A stretch of DNA of 10,648 nt, taken from the NCBI GenBank assembly GCA_002393815.1, contig DGUB01000072.1, positions 1 through 10,648 of the forward strand, in the 5' to 3' direction. The notes below the pieces were generated by a model. The model worked only from the letters and a program-made list of their open reading frames with translations, searched no databases and was not told where the DNA came from. Shown piece by piece: positions 1 to 6,998 of this stretch (positions within the stretch are counted from its first letter, which is position 1; each line of letters starts with the position of its first letter). The position numbers were made by a program, and so were the translations under genes. Origin of the DNA: Ruminococcus sp. UBA4321. GTDB lineage: Bacteria > Bacillota > Clostridia > Oscillospirales > Ruminococcaceae.

Positions 1-446
1 AAATCGTCTATGATTTCTTTGATGCACTCAAATCCAGAACACGCGGCTACGCTTCATTTGACTATGAATTAATGGGCTATGCGCCCTCGAAACTCGTTAA
101 GCTTGACATTCTCCTGAACGGCGAAATCGTGGACGCATTAAGCTTTATTGTCCATGCAGACAAGGCTTACGCCAGAGCCAGAAAAATCGCTGAAAAACTG
201 AAAGACAACATTCCGCGTCAGCTCTTTGAAGTGCCGATTCAGGCGGCTGTCGGCGGTAAGATTATCGCCCGTGAAACCGTCAAGGCAATGAGAAAAGACG
301 TTCTCGCGAAATGCTACGGCGGCGACATCACCAGAAAGAAAAAACTCCTCGAAAAACAGAAAGAGGGCAAAAAGCGTATGCGTCAGTTAGGAACTGTCGA
401 AGTGCCGCAGGAAGCCTTCATGAGCGTTCTGAAACTCGACGAATAA
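1..446 (+). CDS. lepA: Elongation factor 4 (LepA), C-terminal part, 5' end outside window
   Basis: This is the last 147 residues of the ribosome-associated GTPase EF4/LepA, which acts on stalled or mistranslocated ribosomes in the cytoplasm. The frame is open from base 3, so the gene is cut by the window edge; the first Met in view, at 72, is internal. The visible part holds the end of the EF-G domain V-like region ([12 protein letters not shown]) and the LepA-specific C-terminal domain, with the characteristic stretches [34 protein letters not shown] and [20 protein letters not shown], ending with [12 protein letters not shown]. The GTPase domain lies upstream and cannot be checked. No terminator is seen after the stop, and a small gene follows 12 bases later, so read-through into the zinc-ribbon gene and hemW is likely. 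The family assignment is very secure. Confidence 0.97.
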   Translation, partial: IVYDFFDALKSRTRGYASFDYELMGYAPSKLVKLDILLNGEIVDALSFIVHADKAYARARKIAEKLKDNIPRQLFEVPIQAAVGGKIIARETVKAMRKDVLAKCYGGDITRKKKLLEKQKEGKKRMRQLGTVEVPQEAFMSVLKLDE

Positions 447-458
447 GGGGGATTTTAT

Positions 459-782
459 ATGAAATATACTTGTCCGCACTGCGGAGAAAAAACATTCACG
501 CCCTTACAGAAAGCTTTAGCCGGGTCTTACCGAAGTATCGGCAAGCCCTGCCCGAACTGCGGAAAAAAATGCTGCAACGGTATGGGTTCTATCTACTTTG
601 ACAGTATCATTTCTGTGATTGCATTTGTCCTGATTATGGTACTCTATATGCAGTCAGATTCTTCCAATAAAATACAGAGTACTGTTCTGATGGCTGTGAT
701 TATTGCAGTCAGCTTTGTACTGAGCTTTCTGTTCCGGATGTTCTTCGGAAAACTGGTAGAGCCTATCCGGAGAATGCAATGA
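459..782 (+). CDS. Small zinc-ribbon protein with two membrane segments, function unknown
   Basis: This 107-residue protein is not one I recognise by name. Its first 40 residues hold a likely zinc-binding module: CPHC at 5-8 and CPNC at 31-34, followed by a C-C pair at 38-39. Two hydrophobic segments follow, at about 46-64 and 74-93, joined by a short polar loop (QSDSSNKIQS), and the tail is basic (EPIRRMQ). This predicts a membrane protein with a small Cys4 ribbon at its N-terminus, probably cytoplasmic. The start is supported by an AGGGGG ribosome binding site at 446-451, seven bases before the ATG. It lies 12 bases after lepA and its stop overlaps the hemW start (ATGA), so the three genes are probably co-transcribed and the last two translationally coupled. 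A link to translation or heme metabolism is suggested only by position. Confidence 0.85.
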   Translation: MKYTCPHCGEKTFTPLQKALAGSYRSIGKPCPNCGKKCCNGMGSIYFDSIISVIAFVLIMVLYMQSDSSNKIQSTVLMAVIIAVSFVLSFLFRMFFGKLVEPIRRMQ

Positions 783-1855
783 CCGGAATTTATCTTCATG
801 TTCCGTTCTGTGCGCGGAAATGCCCTTACTGTGATTTTTATTCCGTGACTTACCGGAAAACGCTTGCAGAAGAATATGTGCAGGCAGTTATCAGAAATCT
901 GAATCACTATCAGATTCCGGATTCTGTAGACAGTATTTATTTCGGCGGAGGAACGCCCTCTTTGCTGAGTATCAGAAATATTTCTGATATTCTCGAAACC
1001 TGCGATAAAAATTTTAAATTGGTGAGTCCGGAAATCACGCTTGAATACAATCCGTCAAGAGCGGATTTTCAGTATCTTTCTGATTTGCATACTGCCGGAA
1101 TCAATCGGCTTTCAATTGGTACACAGAGTTTTTCCGATTCGCAGTTAAAATTATTAGGCAGAACGCACACCGCGGAACAGAATCTGCAAACCGTCCGGAA
1201 TGCTTATCAGGCAGGATTTGAAAATATCTCCTGTGATGTGATGCTTGCGCTCCCGTACCAGACGGAGGAAGTTCTTTCCGGAACTCTGGAAGTTCTGACT
1301 TCTCTGCCGGTTCAGCATGTATCGGCGTATCTGCTCCAGATGGAAGAAAACACGCCGTTTTATACGAATCCGGAAATTCTGGACAATCTTCCGGATGATG
1401 ATGTTTCCGCGGACAGATATTTACAGACGGTTCATACTCTGGAACAAGCCGGATTTTATCAGTATGAAGTTTCGAGTTTCGCCAGACCCGGATTTGAGAG
1501 CCGGCATAATCTGAAATACTGGTTCTGTGAAGACTATCTCGGAATCGGGGCAGGGGCGCACTCCTGTATCAAAAACAGAAGATTCTGTGTTCCGAAAGAG
1601 ATAGATTTATTCTGTAAAAATCCGGTGCAGGAAGAAATCACCATTTCGGAAACTGCCTGCAATCCGGAGGAAAAATTGATGCTCGCGCTCCGGACGGGCA
1701 GGGGAGTGCCGGAATCTGCACTCAGCCCAAATGCCCGGAAAAAAATACCGCTTCTGATAAAAAATCATTATCTGGTACAGAAATCCGGAACGCTCCGGCT
1801 GACTCCGGAAGGCTTTGCCGTCTCGAATGCCGTCATTGCCGAACTTCTGGAATAA
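779..1855 (+). CDS. hemW: Radical SAM protein HemW (heme chaperone, formerly HemN-like coproporphyrinogen oxidase)
   Basis: This 358-residue protein has the radical SAM signature C11-x3-C15-x2-C18 in HVPFCARKCPYCDFYS, followed by the SAM-contacting GGGTPS at 56-61 and the family segments GINRLSIGTQSF (108-119), HNLKYW (243-248) and GIGAGAHS (255-262). The residue two positions after the third Cys is Phe rather than the fourth Cys of true HemN, and the length fits HemW (about 370-380) rather than HemN (about 450). HemW proteins bind heme and a 4Fe-4S cluster and are thought to deliver heme to membrane proteins; they are not proven coproporphyrinogen dehydrogenases, although often annotated so. 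The ATG overlaps the upstream stop as ATGA, with GGAGA at 769-773 as ribosome binding site. lepA and hemW are neighbours in many Firmicutes, but here no hrcA-grpE-dnaK follows; a terminator closes the unit. Confidence 0.95.
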   Translation: MTGIYLHVPFCARKCPYCDFYSVTYRKTLAEEYVQAVIRNLNHYQIPDSVDSIYFGGGTPSLLSIRNISDILETCDKNFKLVSPEITLEYNPSRADFQYLSDLHTAGINRLSIGTQSFSDSQLKLLGRTHTAEQNLQTVRNAYQAGFENISCDVMLALPYQTEEVLSGTLEVLTSLPVQHVSAYLLQMEENTPFYTNPEILDNLPDDDVSADRYLQTVHTLEQAGFYQYEVSSFARPGFESRHNLKYWFCEDYLGIGAGAHSCIKNRRFCVPKEIDLFCKNPVQEEITISETACNPEEKLMLALRTGRGVPESALSPNARKKIPLLIKNHYLVQKSGTLRLTPEGFAVSNAVIAELLE

Positions 1856-1857
1856 AG

Positions 1858-1886
1858 AAAACCGCCCTTTGCAAGAGCGGTTTTTT
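1858..1886. terminator. Bidirectional intrinsic terminator between hemW and the solute-binding protein gene
   Basis: Arms AAAACCGC (1858-1865) and GCGGTTTT (1877-1884) form an 8 bp stem around an 11-base loop. On the + strand the second arm runs into six Ts (1881-1886). On the - strand it runs into TTTTCTTTATT. The hairpin starts three bases after the hemW stop and ends six bases before the stop of the convergent gene, so it can serve both. Confidence 0.85.
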
Positions 1887-1889
1887 GAT

Positions 1890-3806
1890 TCAGGATTTCA
1901 GGTTCTTTTCGCGGTCTTCCAGCCATTGCTGATAGGCTTGTTCAAATTCTTCCATGCTGAAAGAAGTCGTGCCTACTTTGCAGTATTTCAGTCTCTGCAT
2001 GACAATGCCGATAGAGGCATATTCGGTTTCAAAGGGATTCAGCTTGGAAACGATATGCCCTTCCATCTCAATGGCAAACGGAGAAACAATGGCATGGTCA
2101 ATGAGCATCCGTTCCGCTTCGGAAAAGAGGGTATAGCGTTTCTGGTCGTCATCATAGACGGCAGTGGCTTCCTCGACTTTGGCTGACCATTCGCGGAATA
2201 ATGCCTGTGTATCGGGACTGGTACTCAAATCCCAGAAGTTATAATCGTTTCCGGCACTGAAAGGTTCGGTATAGGTCAGAGGGTCGGCATAATCTGCGCC
2301 CCAGTTGCATTTCATGAACGCATATTTTCCGCTTCTCCGGACAGAAGCCAGAAATCCGGTTTCGGGACCCGGTTCGATAATGACATCAATGAAGTCCGTA
2401 CCGAGGGTATCTTCCAGCTGTTTTTTGACGTTCTGGCATTCGATTTCCCAGTTCAGGATAGAAGGGTTATACGGCATGAGTACTTTTACCGGGAAGGAAG
2501 CTCCGGCTTCTTTGAGTTCTTCCATAGCAGAATCCCGGTAAGCCTGTGCTTTCTCAATATTGAAGTTGTTGACAACATCTTTCAGAGCCGGATAATCTGT
2601 ATAATCCTCTCCGGCGGCGAATGTGAATTCCGGCGGTGTGATGGTATTGTTTATCAGAATTTCGTAATGATAGGGGTTATAGAGATACAGAATTTCATCT
2701 TTGTTCAGGGCATGGATAAGCGCATGACGGAAATTTTCATTATTGACGGCAAGCTTCCAGTTTTCCGGTTCGTAAGTGTCATCAAACTGCGGGTCAAAAT
2801 TGAAGGCATAAAAATAGCTGTAGGAATTATCCGGTCTGTCGGGGTGGACAAGTTTTTTCGTTTCCGGATTGCTCATCCAGTTGTCGAGTTCCTCAAAGCT
2901 GATTTCGGCATGGTCGATTTTATTATCCAGGAACATGCTGCCCTGTACCGCAAATGCATCAAGATTGAATTCACGTTCGACTCTGTCAATATAGACATGT
3001 TCTGCATCCCAGTAGGCTGCATTTTTCGTCAGAATCTGTTTTCCCTGCGGCTGCCATGTAGAAAGAATGAATGCGCCGTTGTAGAGTACGTTTTTATTGT
3101 CACGTCCGAACATGTCTCCGGTTTCTTCCAGAAACTTCCTGCTCACCGGCATATAGGAAGGATAACTCAGCACACTCAGGAAAAACGGACACGGCTGTTC
3201 CAGCGTATAGACAAGCGTATAATCATCGGGTGCTTTTACGCCGATATCTTCCGGACGGACTTCCGGGAGGGTTTCGCGTTTACCGGAACTGTCGCCTTTC
3301 GGGTTTTCTTTGGAAATCTTCCAGGCAGTATAGTCATAATATTCCTGTGCGCCGCAGACAACCGAACCGGAAGTATACATATATTGAATATCAGAATCAT
3401 ATTTTGCATTGTTGACATATTCGGCAGCAGTTACCCAGTCATCAGCAGTCACTTCGTCATAAATATTGCCCTGATAATCTACCCAGTTCACCCCGGGGCG
3501 GATATGGAACGTCCATTCGGTCATATTGTCGTTATGTGTCCAGCTTTCGGCAAGTCCCGGCTGAACATTGCCATAACAGTCATAATCGACAAGGCAGTCA
3601 ATCATATTTGCGGAAAGATAGGTTTCATTGTAAGTATTTGTAATCAGATAATTCAGTGTTGAGACTTCGGTCGGATAATACATGCGGAAGACTGTTTCTC
3701 CGGCAGGGGATTCGGGTGCGCTTTCCATGATAATTTCTTCCGGCTGACTGCATGACGACAGCAGAACCAGGGCGGCTGCACAAAGCAGAGCCGTTAATTT
3801 TTTCAT
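1890..3806 (-). CDS. Family-5 extracellular solute-binding lipoprotein (OppA/DppA type)
   Basis: This 638-residue protein is a periplasmic-type binding protein of the SBP_bac_5 family, which captures peptides, nickel or other ligands for ABC importers. It starts with a lipoprotein signal peptide, MKKLTALLCAAALVLLSSC, with lipobox LSSC and the lipidated Cys at 19. The mature part shows the family hallmark GLAESWTHND...TEWTFHIRPGVNWVD with VTADDWV (about 84-125), then YTLEQPCPFFLSVLSYPSYMPV and a C-terminal half with NFRHALIHALNKDEI. It is longer than typical OppA (about 540). AGGAGG lies seven bases before the ATG. The start overlaps the stop of the upstream diguanylate cyclase as ATGA, so the two are translationally coupled. 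No permease or ATPase gene lies beside it, so it is either an orphan component for a distant transporter or a ligand-presenting partner of the sensor. The ligand cannot be told from sequence. Confidence 0.92.
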   Translation of the reverse strand: MKKLTALLCAAALVLLSSCSQPEEIIMESAPESPAGETVFRMYYPTEVSTLNYLITNTYNETYLSANMIDCLVDYDCYGNVQPGLAESWTHNDNMTEWTFHIRPGVNWVDYQGNIYDEVTADDWVTAAEYVNNAKYDSDIQYMYTSGSVVCGAQEYYDYTAWKISKENPKGDSSGKRETLPEVRPEDIGVKAPDDYTLVYTLEQPCPFFLSVLSYPSYMPVSRKFLEETGDMFGRDNKNVLYNGAFILSTWQPQGKQILTKNAAYWDAEHVYIDRVEREFNLDAFAVQGSMFLDNKIDHAEISFEELDNWMSNPETKKLVHPDRPDNSYSYFYAFNFDPQFDDTYEPENWKLAVNNENFRHALIHALNKDEILYLYNPYHYEILINNTITPPEFTFAAGEDYTDYPALKDVVNNFNIEKAQAYRDSAMEELKEAGASFPVKVLMPYNPSILNWEIECQNVKKQLEDTLGTDFIDVIIEPGPETGFLASVRRSGKYAFMKCNWGADYADPLTYTEPFSAGNDYNFWDLSTSPDTQALFREWSAKVEEATAVYDDDQKRYTLFSEAERMLIDHAIVSPFAIEMEGHIVSKLNPFETEYASIGIVMQRLKYCKVGTTSFSMEEFEQAYQQWLEDREKNLKS

Positions 3807-5215
3807 GTAGTTTCCTCCTCTTTGAAATGATTCCGCACGGGCTTTCCGATTTTTTCATAATAGTTCTGTTTGTCTTCGTACATGCGTGTTTCGGCGGTTT
3901 TGATAATTTCCTTCAGGGAAATGCTTTTGTCGCCGATACAGTACCCGGCGGAAATATGATACTGATTCCGTTCGATTTCGCTTCGGACTTCGTGCAGAAT
4001 GTCATTCATCTGTTGAGACGATTTGTCCCTGTCAAATACAATAAATTCATCACCGCCGATGCGGTAGACAGTTTCTTCGCCGAACTGTACTTTCAGCGTA
4101 TCGGCAATAAAGCGGAGCATCTGGTCGCCGGCAAGATGTCCTTTCGTATTATTGAGTTCGTGCAGACCGTTTGCATCAATATAAATACAGACAAGATTCT
4201 GTGTCTCTTTAATTTTTTCGCAGTAGGCTTCATAGCAGTTGCGGTTCTGGAGTCCGGTGAGTACATCAATATTTGCCTGTTTCTTCGCGCCTGCAATGGA
4301 ACTGCGGTTGCTTTTCAGCATCCAGCCGAGATAGAAAATCAGCAGGAACACAATCCCGGCGAGAAACCATGTCATAGCTTGTTCAATCTCCCGTGCAGAA
4401 GCAAACACTTCCGCCCGGCTGACAGAAACCATAATTTCCCAGTTTTCAATTTCCATCGGCATGTAGGAGAGAAATACTGCCTCTCCGTCATCTGTCTTTA
4501 TTTCACGGAAAGCTGATTTTCCTTCACGAATGCTTTCACTGAGTGAATCGGAATTCAGGTCATCTAATTTATGAATATTTTTATTCCAGTTATTGACAAT
4601 AAATTCCCCGGTTTCTCTGTCGATAATGCAGAACGTGCAGGTGCCGTTGTAAATCACAGGCGACCACGCACGGGCAATATTGGAAGGAGTCATTTCGGCA
4701 TAAAGCAGACCGATTGTTTTTCCGTTTTTGCGGATAGGCATAAAACTGCGGACTACCATACTGGTCGTATTCAGAGACGGCTGCAAACCGCTGATATGTT
4801 CACCAAGCAGAAGTTCTTCCTGATAGTCCATCACCTCATCGGCACTGGTTTCCTTTCCGCGGAGCAGAATGCAGGTATTTTCCGGAGTCAGAATGCCGAT
4901 GCTCGAAATCAGGCTGTTGACATCATAAACAGCAAGATATTTGCTGACATCCAGAGAAGTCAGGCTGTCCTGTTCGGCAATCACACTGGCAAGCATACGG
5001 AGGTTCACGCGGTCATTACGGAAATTGCTTTCAATATCCTGCATGGCTTCTTTAGTAGAAACGGACAGTTCTCTGTAACACTGCGCCCGCGTCAGGGAAT
5101 GTATTTTCCATGCGAACAGCAGAAGCAGAATCCCGACAGCGAAAATCAGAATCACTGTTGCAAGCAGACTGCGGTTCTGGTAGGAAGGATTTGATTTTTC
5201 AGTGTCCTTTCTCAT
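3803..5215 (-). CDS. Membrane diguanylate cyclase with extracytoplasmic Cache-like sensor and GGDEF domain
   Basis: This 470-residue protein has a transmembrane segment at about 17-37, an extracytoplasmic region of about 240 residues resembling double-Cache sensors, a second transmembrane segment at about 282-300, and a C-terminal GGDEF domain at about 315-460. The active site RIGGDEF (GGDEF at 387-391) is intact. D347, N355 and D364 align with the metal/GTP residues D327, N335 and D344 of PleD, so synthesis of c-di-GMP from two GTP is expected. No RxxD inhibitory site lies five residues before GGDEF (that position reads FGEE), and there is no EAL domain. The frame extends to a GTG at 5224, but AGGTGA (5221-5226) sits six bases before the ATG at 5215 and would overlap that GTG, so I chose the ATG. 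The gene is first in an operon with the solute-binding lipoprotein. The Cache ligand is unknown. Confidence 0.93.
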   Translation of the reverse strand: MRKDTEKSNPSYQNRSLLATVILIFAVGILLLLFAWKIHSLTRAQCYRELSVSTKEAMQDIESNFRNDRVNLRMLASVIAEQDSLTSLDVSKYLAVYDVNSLISSIGILTPENTCILLRGKETSADEVMDYQEELLLGEHISGLQPSLNTTSMVVRSFMPIRKNGKTIGLLYAEMTPSNIARAWSPVIYNGTCTFCIIDRETGEFIVNNWNKNIHKLDDLNSDSLSESIREGKSAFREIKTDDGEAVFLSYMPMEIENWEIMVSVSRAEVFASAREIEQAMTWFLAGIVFLLIFYLGWMLKSNRSSIAGAKKQANIDVLTGLQNRNCYEAYCEKIKETQNLVCIYIDANGLHELNNTKGHLAGDQMLRFIADTLKVQFGEETVYRIGGDEFIVFDRDKSSQQMNDILHEVRSEIERNQYHISAGYCIGDKSISLKEIIKTAETRMYEDKQNYYEKIGKPVRNHFKEEETT

Positions 5216-5257
5216 ACATTTCACCTTTGATAGTGTAATAGATTCAAGATATTTATT

Positions 5258-5286
5258 ATTATATCACAATAAGAACAAAAATGCAA
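5258..5286 (-). promoter_or_regulatory. SigA-type promoter of the diguanylate cyclase operon
   Basis: Read on the - strand, -35 TTGCAT (5281-5286) and -10 TATAAT (5258-5263) are 17 bases apart. TG one base before the -10 makes it an extended -10 promoter. Start of transcription is predicted near 5251, giving a short leader of about 35 bases to the ATG at 5215. Confidence 0.8.
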
Positions 5287-5296
5287 TACAAAGGCA

Positions 5297-5316
5297 GAAA
5301 AATTCATGAATTTTTC
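5297..5316. promoter_or_regulatory. Perfect 20 bp palindrome upstream of the cyclase promoter, possible operator
   Basis: GAAAAATTCATGAATTTTTC is a perfect inverted repeat with no spacer. It is centred about 20 bases upstream of the -35 box, near -55 relative to the predicted start, a usual place for an activator site. It also lies just after the terminator hairpin of the preceding gene, so it could instead be an extra hairpin or an AT-rich UP-like element. The protein that might bind it is not known. Confidence 0.45.
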
Positions 5317-5317
5317 A

Positions 5318-5361
5318 TAAAGAAAAGCCGCATATTCTTTACAGGAATACACGGCTTTTTC
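5318..5361 (-). terminator. Intrinsic terminator of the foldase-like lipoprotein gene
   Basis: AAAAGCCG (5323-5330) pairs with CGGCTTTT (5352-5359). After a small 2x2 internal loop, TATTC (5333-5337) pairs with GAATA (5345-5349), leaving a seven-base loop. On the - strand the stem is followed by TTTTCTTTATG, a moderate T run. It lies about 20 bases after the stop codon. On the + strand it would also end in TTTTTC. Confidence 0.8.
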
Positions 5362-5380
5362 TCATGCGTGATGATAAGAA

Positions 5381-6856
5381 TTATTCAAAATGATATTCAT
5401 ACGGGTCATAACGTTTGAATGCAGCGGCATTTCTGGTGACTGTCAGAGCGTCAGACCATTCATCCATTTTTTCTTCAAATGTGTCGTAATATTTGCCGTA
5501 TTCGGCATTCTGAACGGCATTTTCAGTCCAGAGGTCATCTTCGGTCATGCGCTGTGTAATGTCATAGCGGACAACCAGATAATAAATTTCATCTTCTTCG
5601 ACAAAATATACTTTTCCGTAATCGGCTTCTGTGATTTCCAGAAGTTTGTTATAGACAGTTTCATCCGGATTGTAATAAATATCATCTTCGCTGTCATAGT
5701 CTTCTTTATGAATTACGCTGATAATGCTTTCATTGGAGTAGGGGGCAGTGGTTTCGGCTTCTTCGGGAACTGCTTCTTCCAAAACAGCATCATCTGTATC
5801 AGCATCTTCGTCGGAAGCTTCTTCCGTGGTTTCATCTTCTGCGGAAGTTTCGGCTTCTTCATCGGAAGTTTCTTCCGTGGTTTCATCTTCTGCGGAAGTT
5901 TCGGCTTCTTCATCGGAAGCTTCTTCGGCAGTTTCTTCCTCTGCGGAAGTTTCCGGTTCTGTAGTATCCTCTACAGTTTCGGAATCGGAAGAAACTTCTT
6001 CCGCGGTCAAAATCTTCGGAGCTTCAAAAGCAGCGAGTGTTTCTTCGACGGTACTTTCGTCTTCGGCGGCAGATTCCGCTTCTGCGGCTTCAGCTTCGGC
6101 AGCAGCGACAGATTCTTTATAAGCGTCATAATCTTCTTTGACAGCGTCCATTTCGCTCATAACGGCTTCTGCACCGCCGGAAGCATAGGCAGCTTCGACA
6201 CGCTTCTGATATTCCTCGGCGAGAGCCTTGACTTCGGCTTTTCCGTCGGATTTCAGCAGATTGCCTTCACTGTCGTGCAGGTCAAAAGAAATATACTGAG
6301 CGCGGATATTATTCTCAATATAGTACTGTTTGAGTTCGTCTTCGGTCACGCCTTCCGTGCCGCCGACTGCATAGTAATAATCAAAAATCTGTTCGCTCTT
6401 GTAACTGGAAGTCATAATCTTCCGGAACGATTCCTGACTGATGCCGTTTGTCGTCATGGTTTCTTCATAGCTTGCCCAGTAATAGTCCATCATGCTGTCA
6501 ATATTGGCTTTTGTCTCGGCATCCAGTTCAAGTCCGAGTTCATCGAATTTCTTTTCTGTTGCCACAAAGTCTGTGCAGAATTCGATAGCCTTGTCTTCAC
6601 ACCATGTCCGGACATCTTTTCCCTCCAGAGGGGTTGCCTTGACTGCCTTGATATCTGTAGTATCCAGGTCGGCGTTTTCTTCCTGAAGCTGCGAAAGCGC
6701 ACTGTTATAGGCAGAGTTCAGATAATATAAATACACGCCTGCCGGAACGACATAATCTCCGATTGTCATTGCAGTTGTGGTGTTCTTGCATCCTGTGCAG
6801 ACTGCCACGAGGCTGAGTGCCGTCAATCCGGCTGTGATTCGTTTTAAAACTGACAT
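5381..6856 (-). CDS. Lipoprotein resembling PrsA/SurA-type foldases, with an acidic repeat insert
   Basis: This 491-residue protein has a lipoprotein-like signal peptide ending at Cys23 (AVCTGC; Cys at -3 is a slightly unusual lipobox). Residues about 30-165 form an N-terminal helical region like that of SurA/PrsA chaperones. It is followed by the hallmark VTEDELKQYYIENNIRAQYISF (about 170-191), which leads into parvulin-type rotamase domains in that family. The matching C-terminal strand may be GKVYFVEEDEIYYLVVRYDI (414-433). Between the two halves, residues about 248-373 are a very acidic Glu/Ala/Ser/Thr insert with three 17-residue repeats (302-352). A membrane-anchored folding helper for secreted proteins is the best guess; isomerase activity is unproven. 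GGAGG (6865-6869) is only two bases from an ATG at 6862 but eight from the ATG at 6856, so the latter is chosen. The gene appears monocistronic, with its own promoter and terminator. Confidence 0.82.
   Translation of the reverse strand: MSVLKRITAGLTALSLVAVCTGCKNTTTAMTIGDYVVPAGVYLYYLNSAYNSALSQLQEENADLDTTDIKAVKATPLEGKDVRTWCEDKAIEFCTDFVATEKKFDELGLELDAETKANIDSMMDYYWASYEETMTTNGISQESFRKIMTSSYKSEQIFDYYYAVGGTEGVTEDELKQYYIENNIRAQYISFDLHDSEGNLLKSDGKAEVKALAEEYQKRVEAAYASGGAEAVMSEMDAVKEDYDAYKESVAAAEAEAAEAESAAEDESTVEETLAAFEAPKILTAEEVSSDSETVEDTTEPETSAEEETAEEASDEEAETSAEDETTEETSDEEAETSAEDETTEEASDEDADTDDAVLEEAVPEEAETTAPYSNESIISVIHKEDYDSEDDIYYNPDETVYNKLLEITEADYGKVYFVEEDEIYYLVVRYDITQRMTEDDLWTENAVQNAEYGKYYDTFEEKMDEWSDALTVTRNAAAFKRYDPYEYHFE
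5801..5953 (-). repeat. Three tandem 51-base coding repeats (17 residues each)
   Basis: Copies lie at 5903-5953, 5852-5902 and 5801-5851 in reading order. They encode ETSAEEETAEEASDEEA, ETSAEDETTEETSDEEA and ETSAEDETTEEASDEDA. The last two are nearly identical in DNA; the first has diverged. They are in frame and lie inside the acidic insert of the lipoprotein, so copy number may vary between strains without breaking the gene. Confidence 0.95.
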
Positions 6857-6891
6857 TTTCATAACCTCCGATAAATTTTCAGTCTTTTTCT

Positions 6892-6920
6892 ATTATACTA
6901 CAGAATCCGCAAGAAGTCCA
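6892..6920 (-). promoter_or_regulatory. Promoter of the foldase-like lipoprotein gene
   Basis: On the - strand, -10 TATAAT (6892-6897) is preceded, after 17 bases, by TGGACT (6915-6920), a 4 of 6 match to the -35 consensus. Transcription would start near 6885, giving a leader of about 30 bases containing the GGAGG at 6865-6869. Confidence 0.7.
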
Positions 6921-6928
6921 TAGCTTTT

Positions 6929-6950
6929 TGAAATTTTTTTCTAAATTTCA
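6929..6950. promoter_or_regulatory. Inverted repeat between the two divergent promoters, possible operator
   Basis: TGAAATTT (6929-6936) and AAATTTCA (6943-6950) are perfect 8-base inverted repeats separated by six bases. The centre is about 20 bases from the -35 boxes of both flanking promoters, so one bound protein could affect both genes. The region is very AT rich, so an UP-like element or chance is also possible. Confidence 0.35.
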
Positions 6951-6969
6951 CATAATTTTCAGAATAGGC

Positions 6970-6998
6970 TTGCTTTTGTTTGGGAAATATGATATAAT
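6970..6998 (+). promoter_or_regulatory. SigA-type promoter of the short-chain dehydrogenase operon
   Basis: -35 TTGCTT (6970-6975) and -10 TATAAT (6993-6998) are separated by 17 bases, with an extended -10 TG at 6990-6991. The predicted start near 7005 leaves a leader of about 28 bases carrying AAAGGCGG (7017-7024). The same TGATATAATA core occurs in the diguanylate cyclase promoter. Confidence 0.8.

Noticed and set aside
2667..3662. 331-codon open frame on the + strand opposite the solute-binding protein
   Set aside because: It is an antisense shadow with no recognisable domain and no ribosome binding site; the - strand gene is a clear family member.
3752..4516. 254-codon open frame on the + strand opposite the cyclase and the start of the binding protein
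   Set aside because: It spans two well-supported - strand genes and has no coherent protein features.
5801..5953. CRISPR-like array from three regular 51-base units
   Set aside because: The units are contiguous with no spacers and keep the reading frame, so they are coding tandem repeats.
5748..6122. Ser/Ala/Val-rich open frame on the + strand
   Set aside because: Its low-complexity serine-rich composition is the antisense of the GAA/GCA/TCC-rich acidic repeats, and no start signals are seen.
5390..6730. Long open frame on the + strand opposite the foldase-like lipoprotein (446 codons)
   Set aside because: It mirrors the acidic gene: Glu/Asp-rich codons read backwards give Phe/Ser/Ile-rich nonsense. 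It has no domain or ribosome binding site, and the - strand gene has signal peptide, promoter and terminator.
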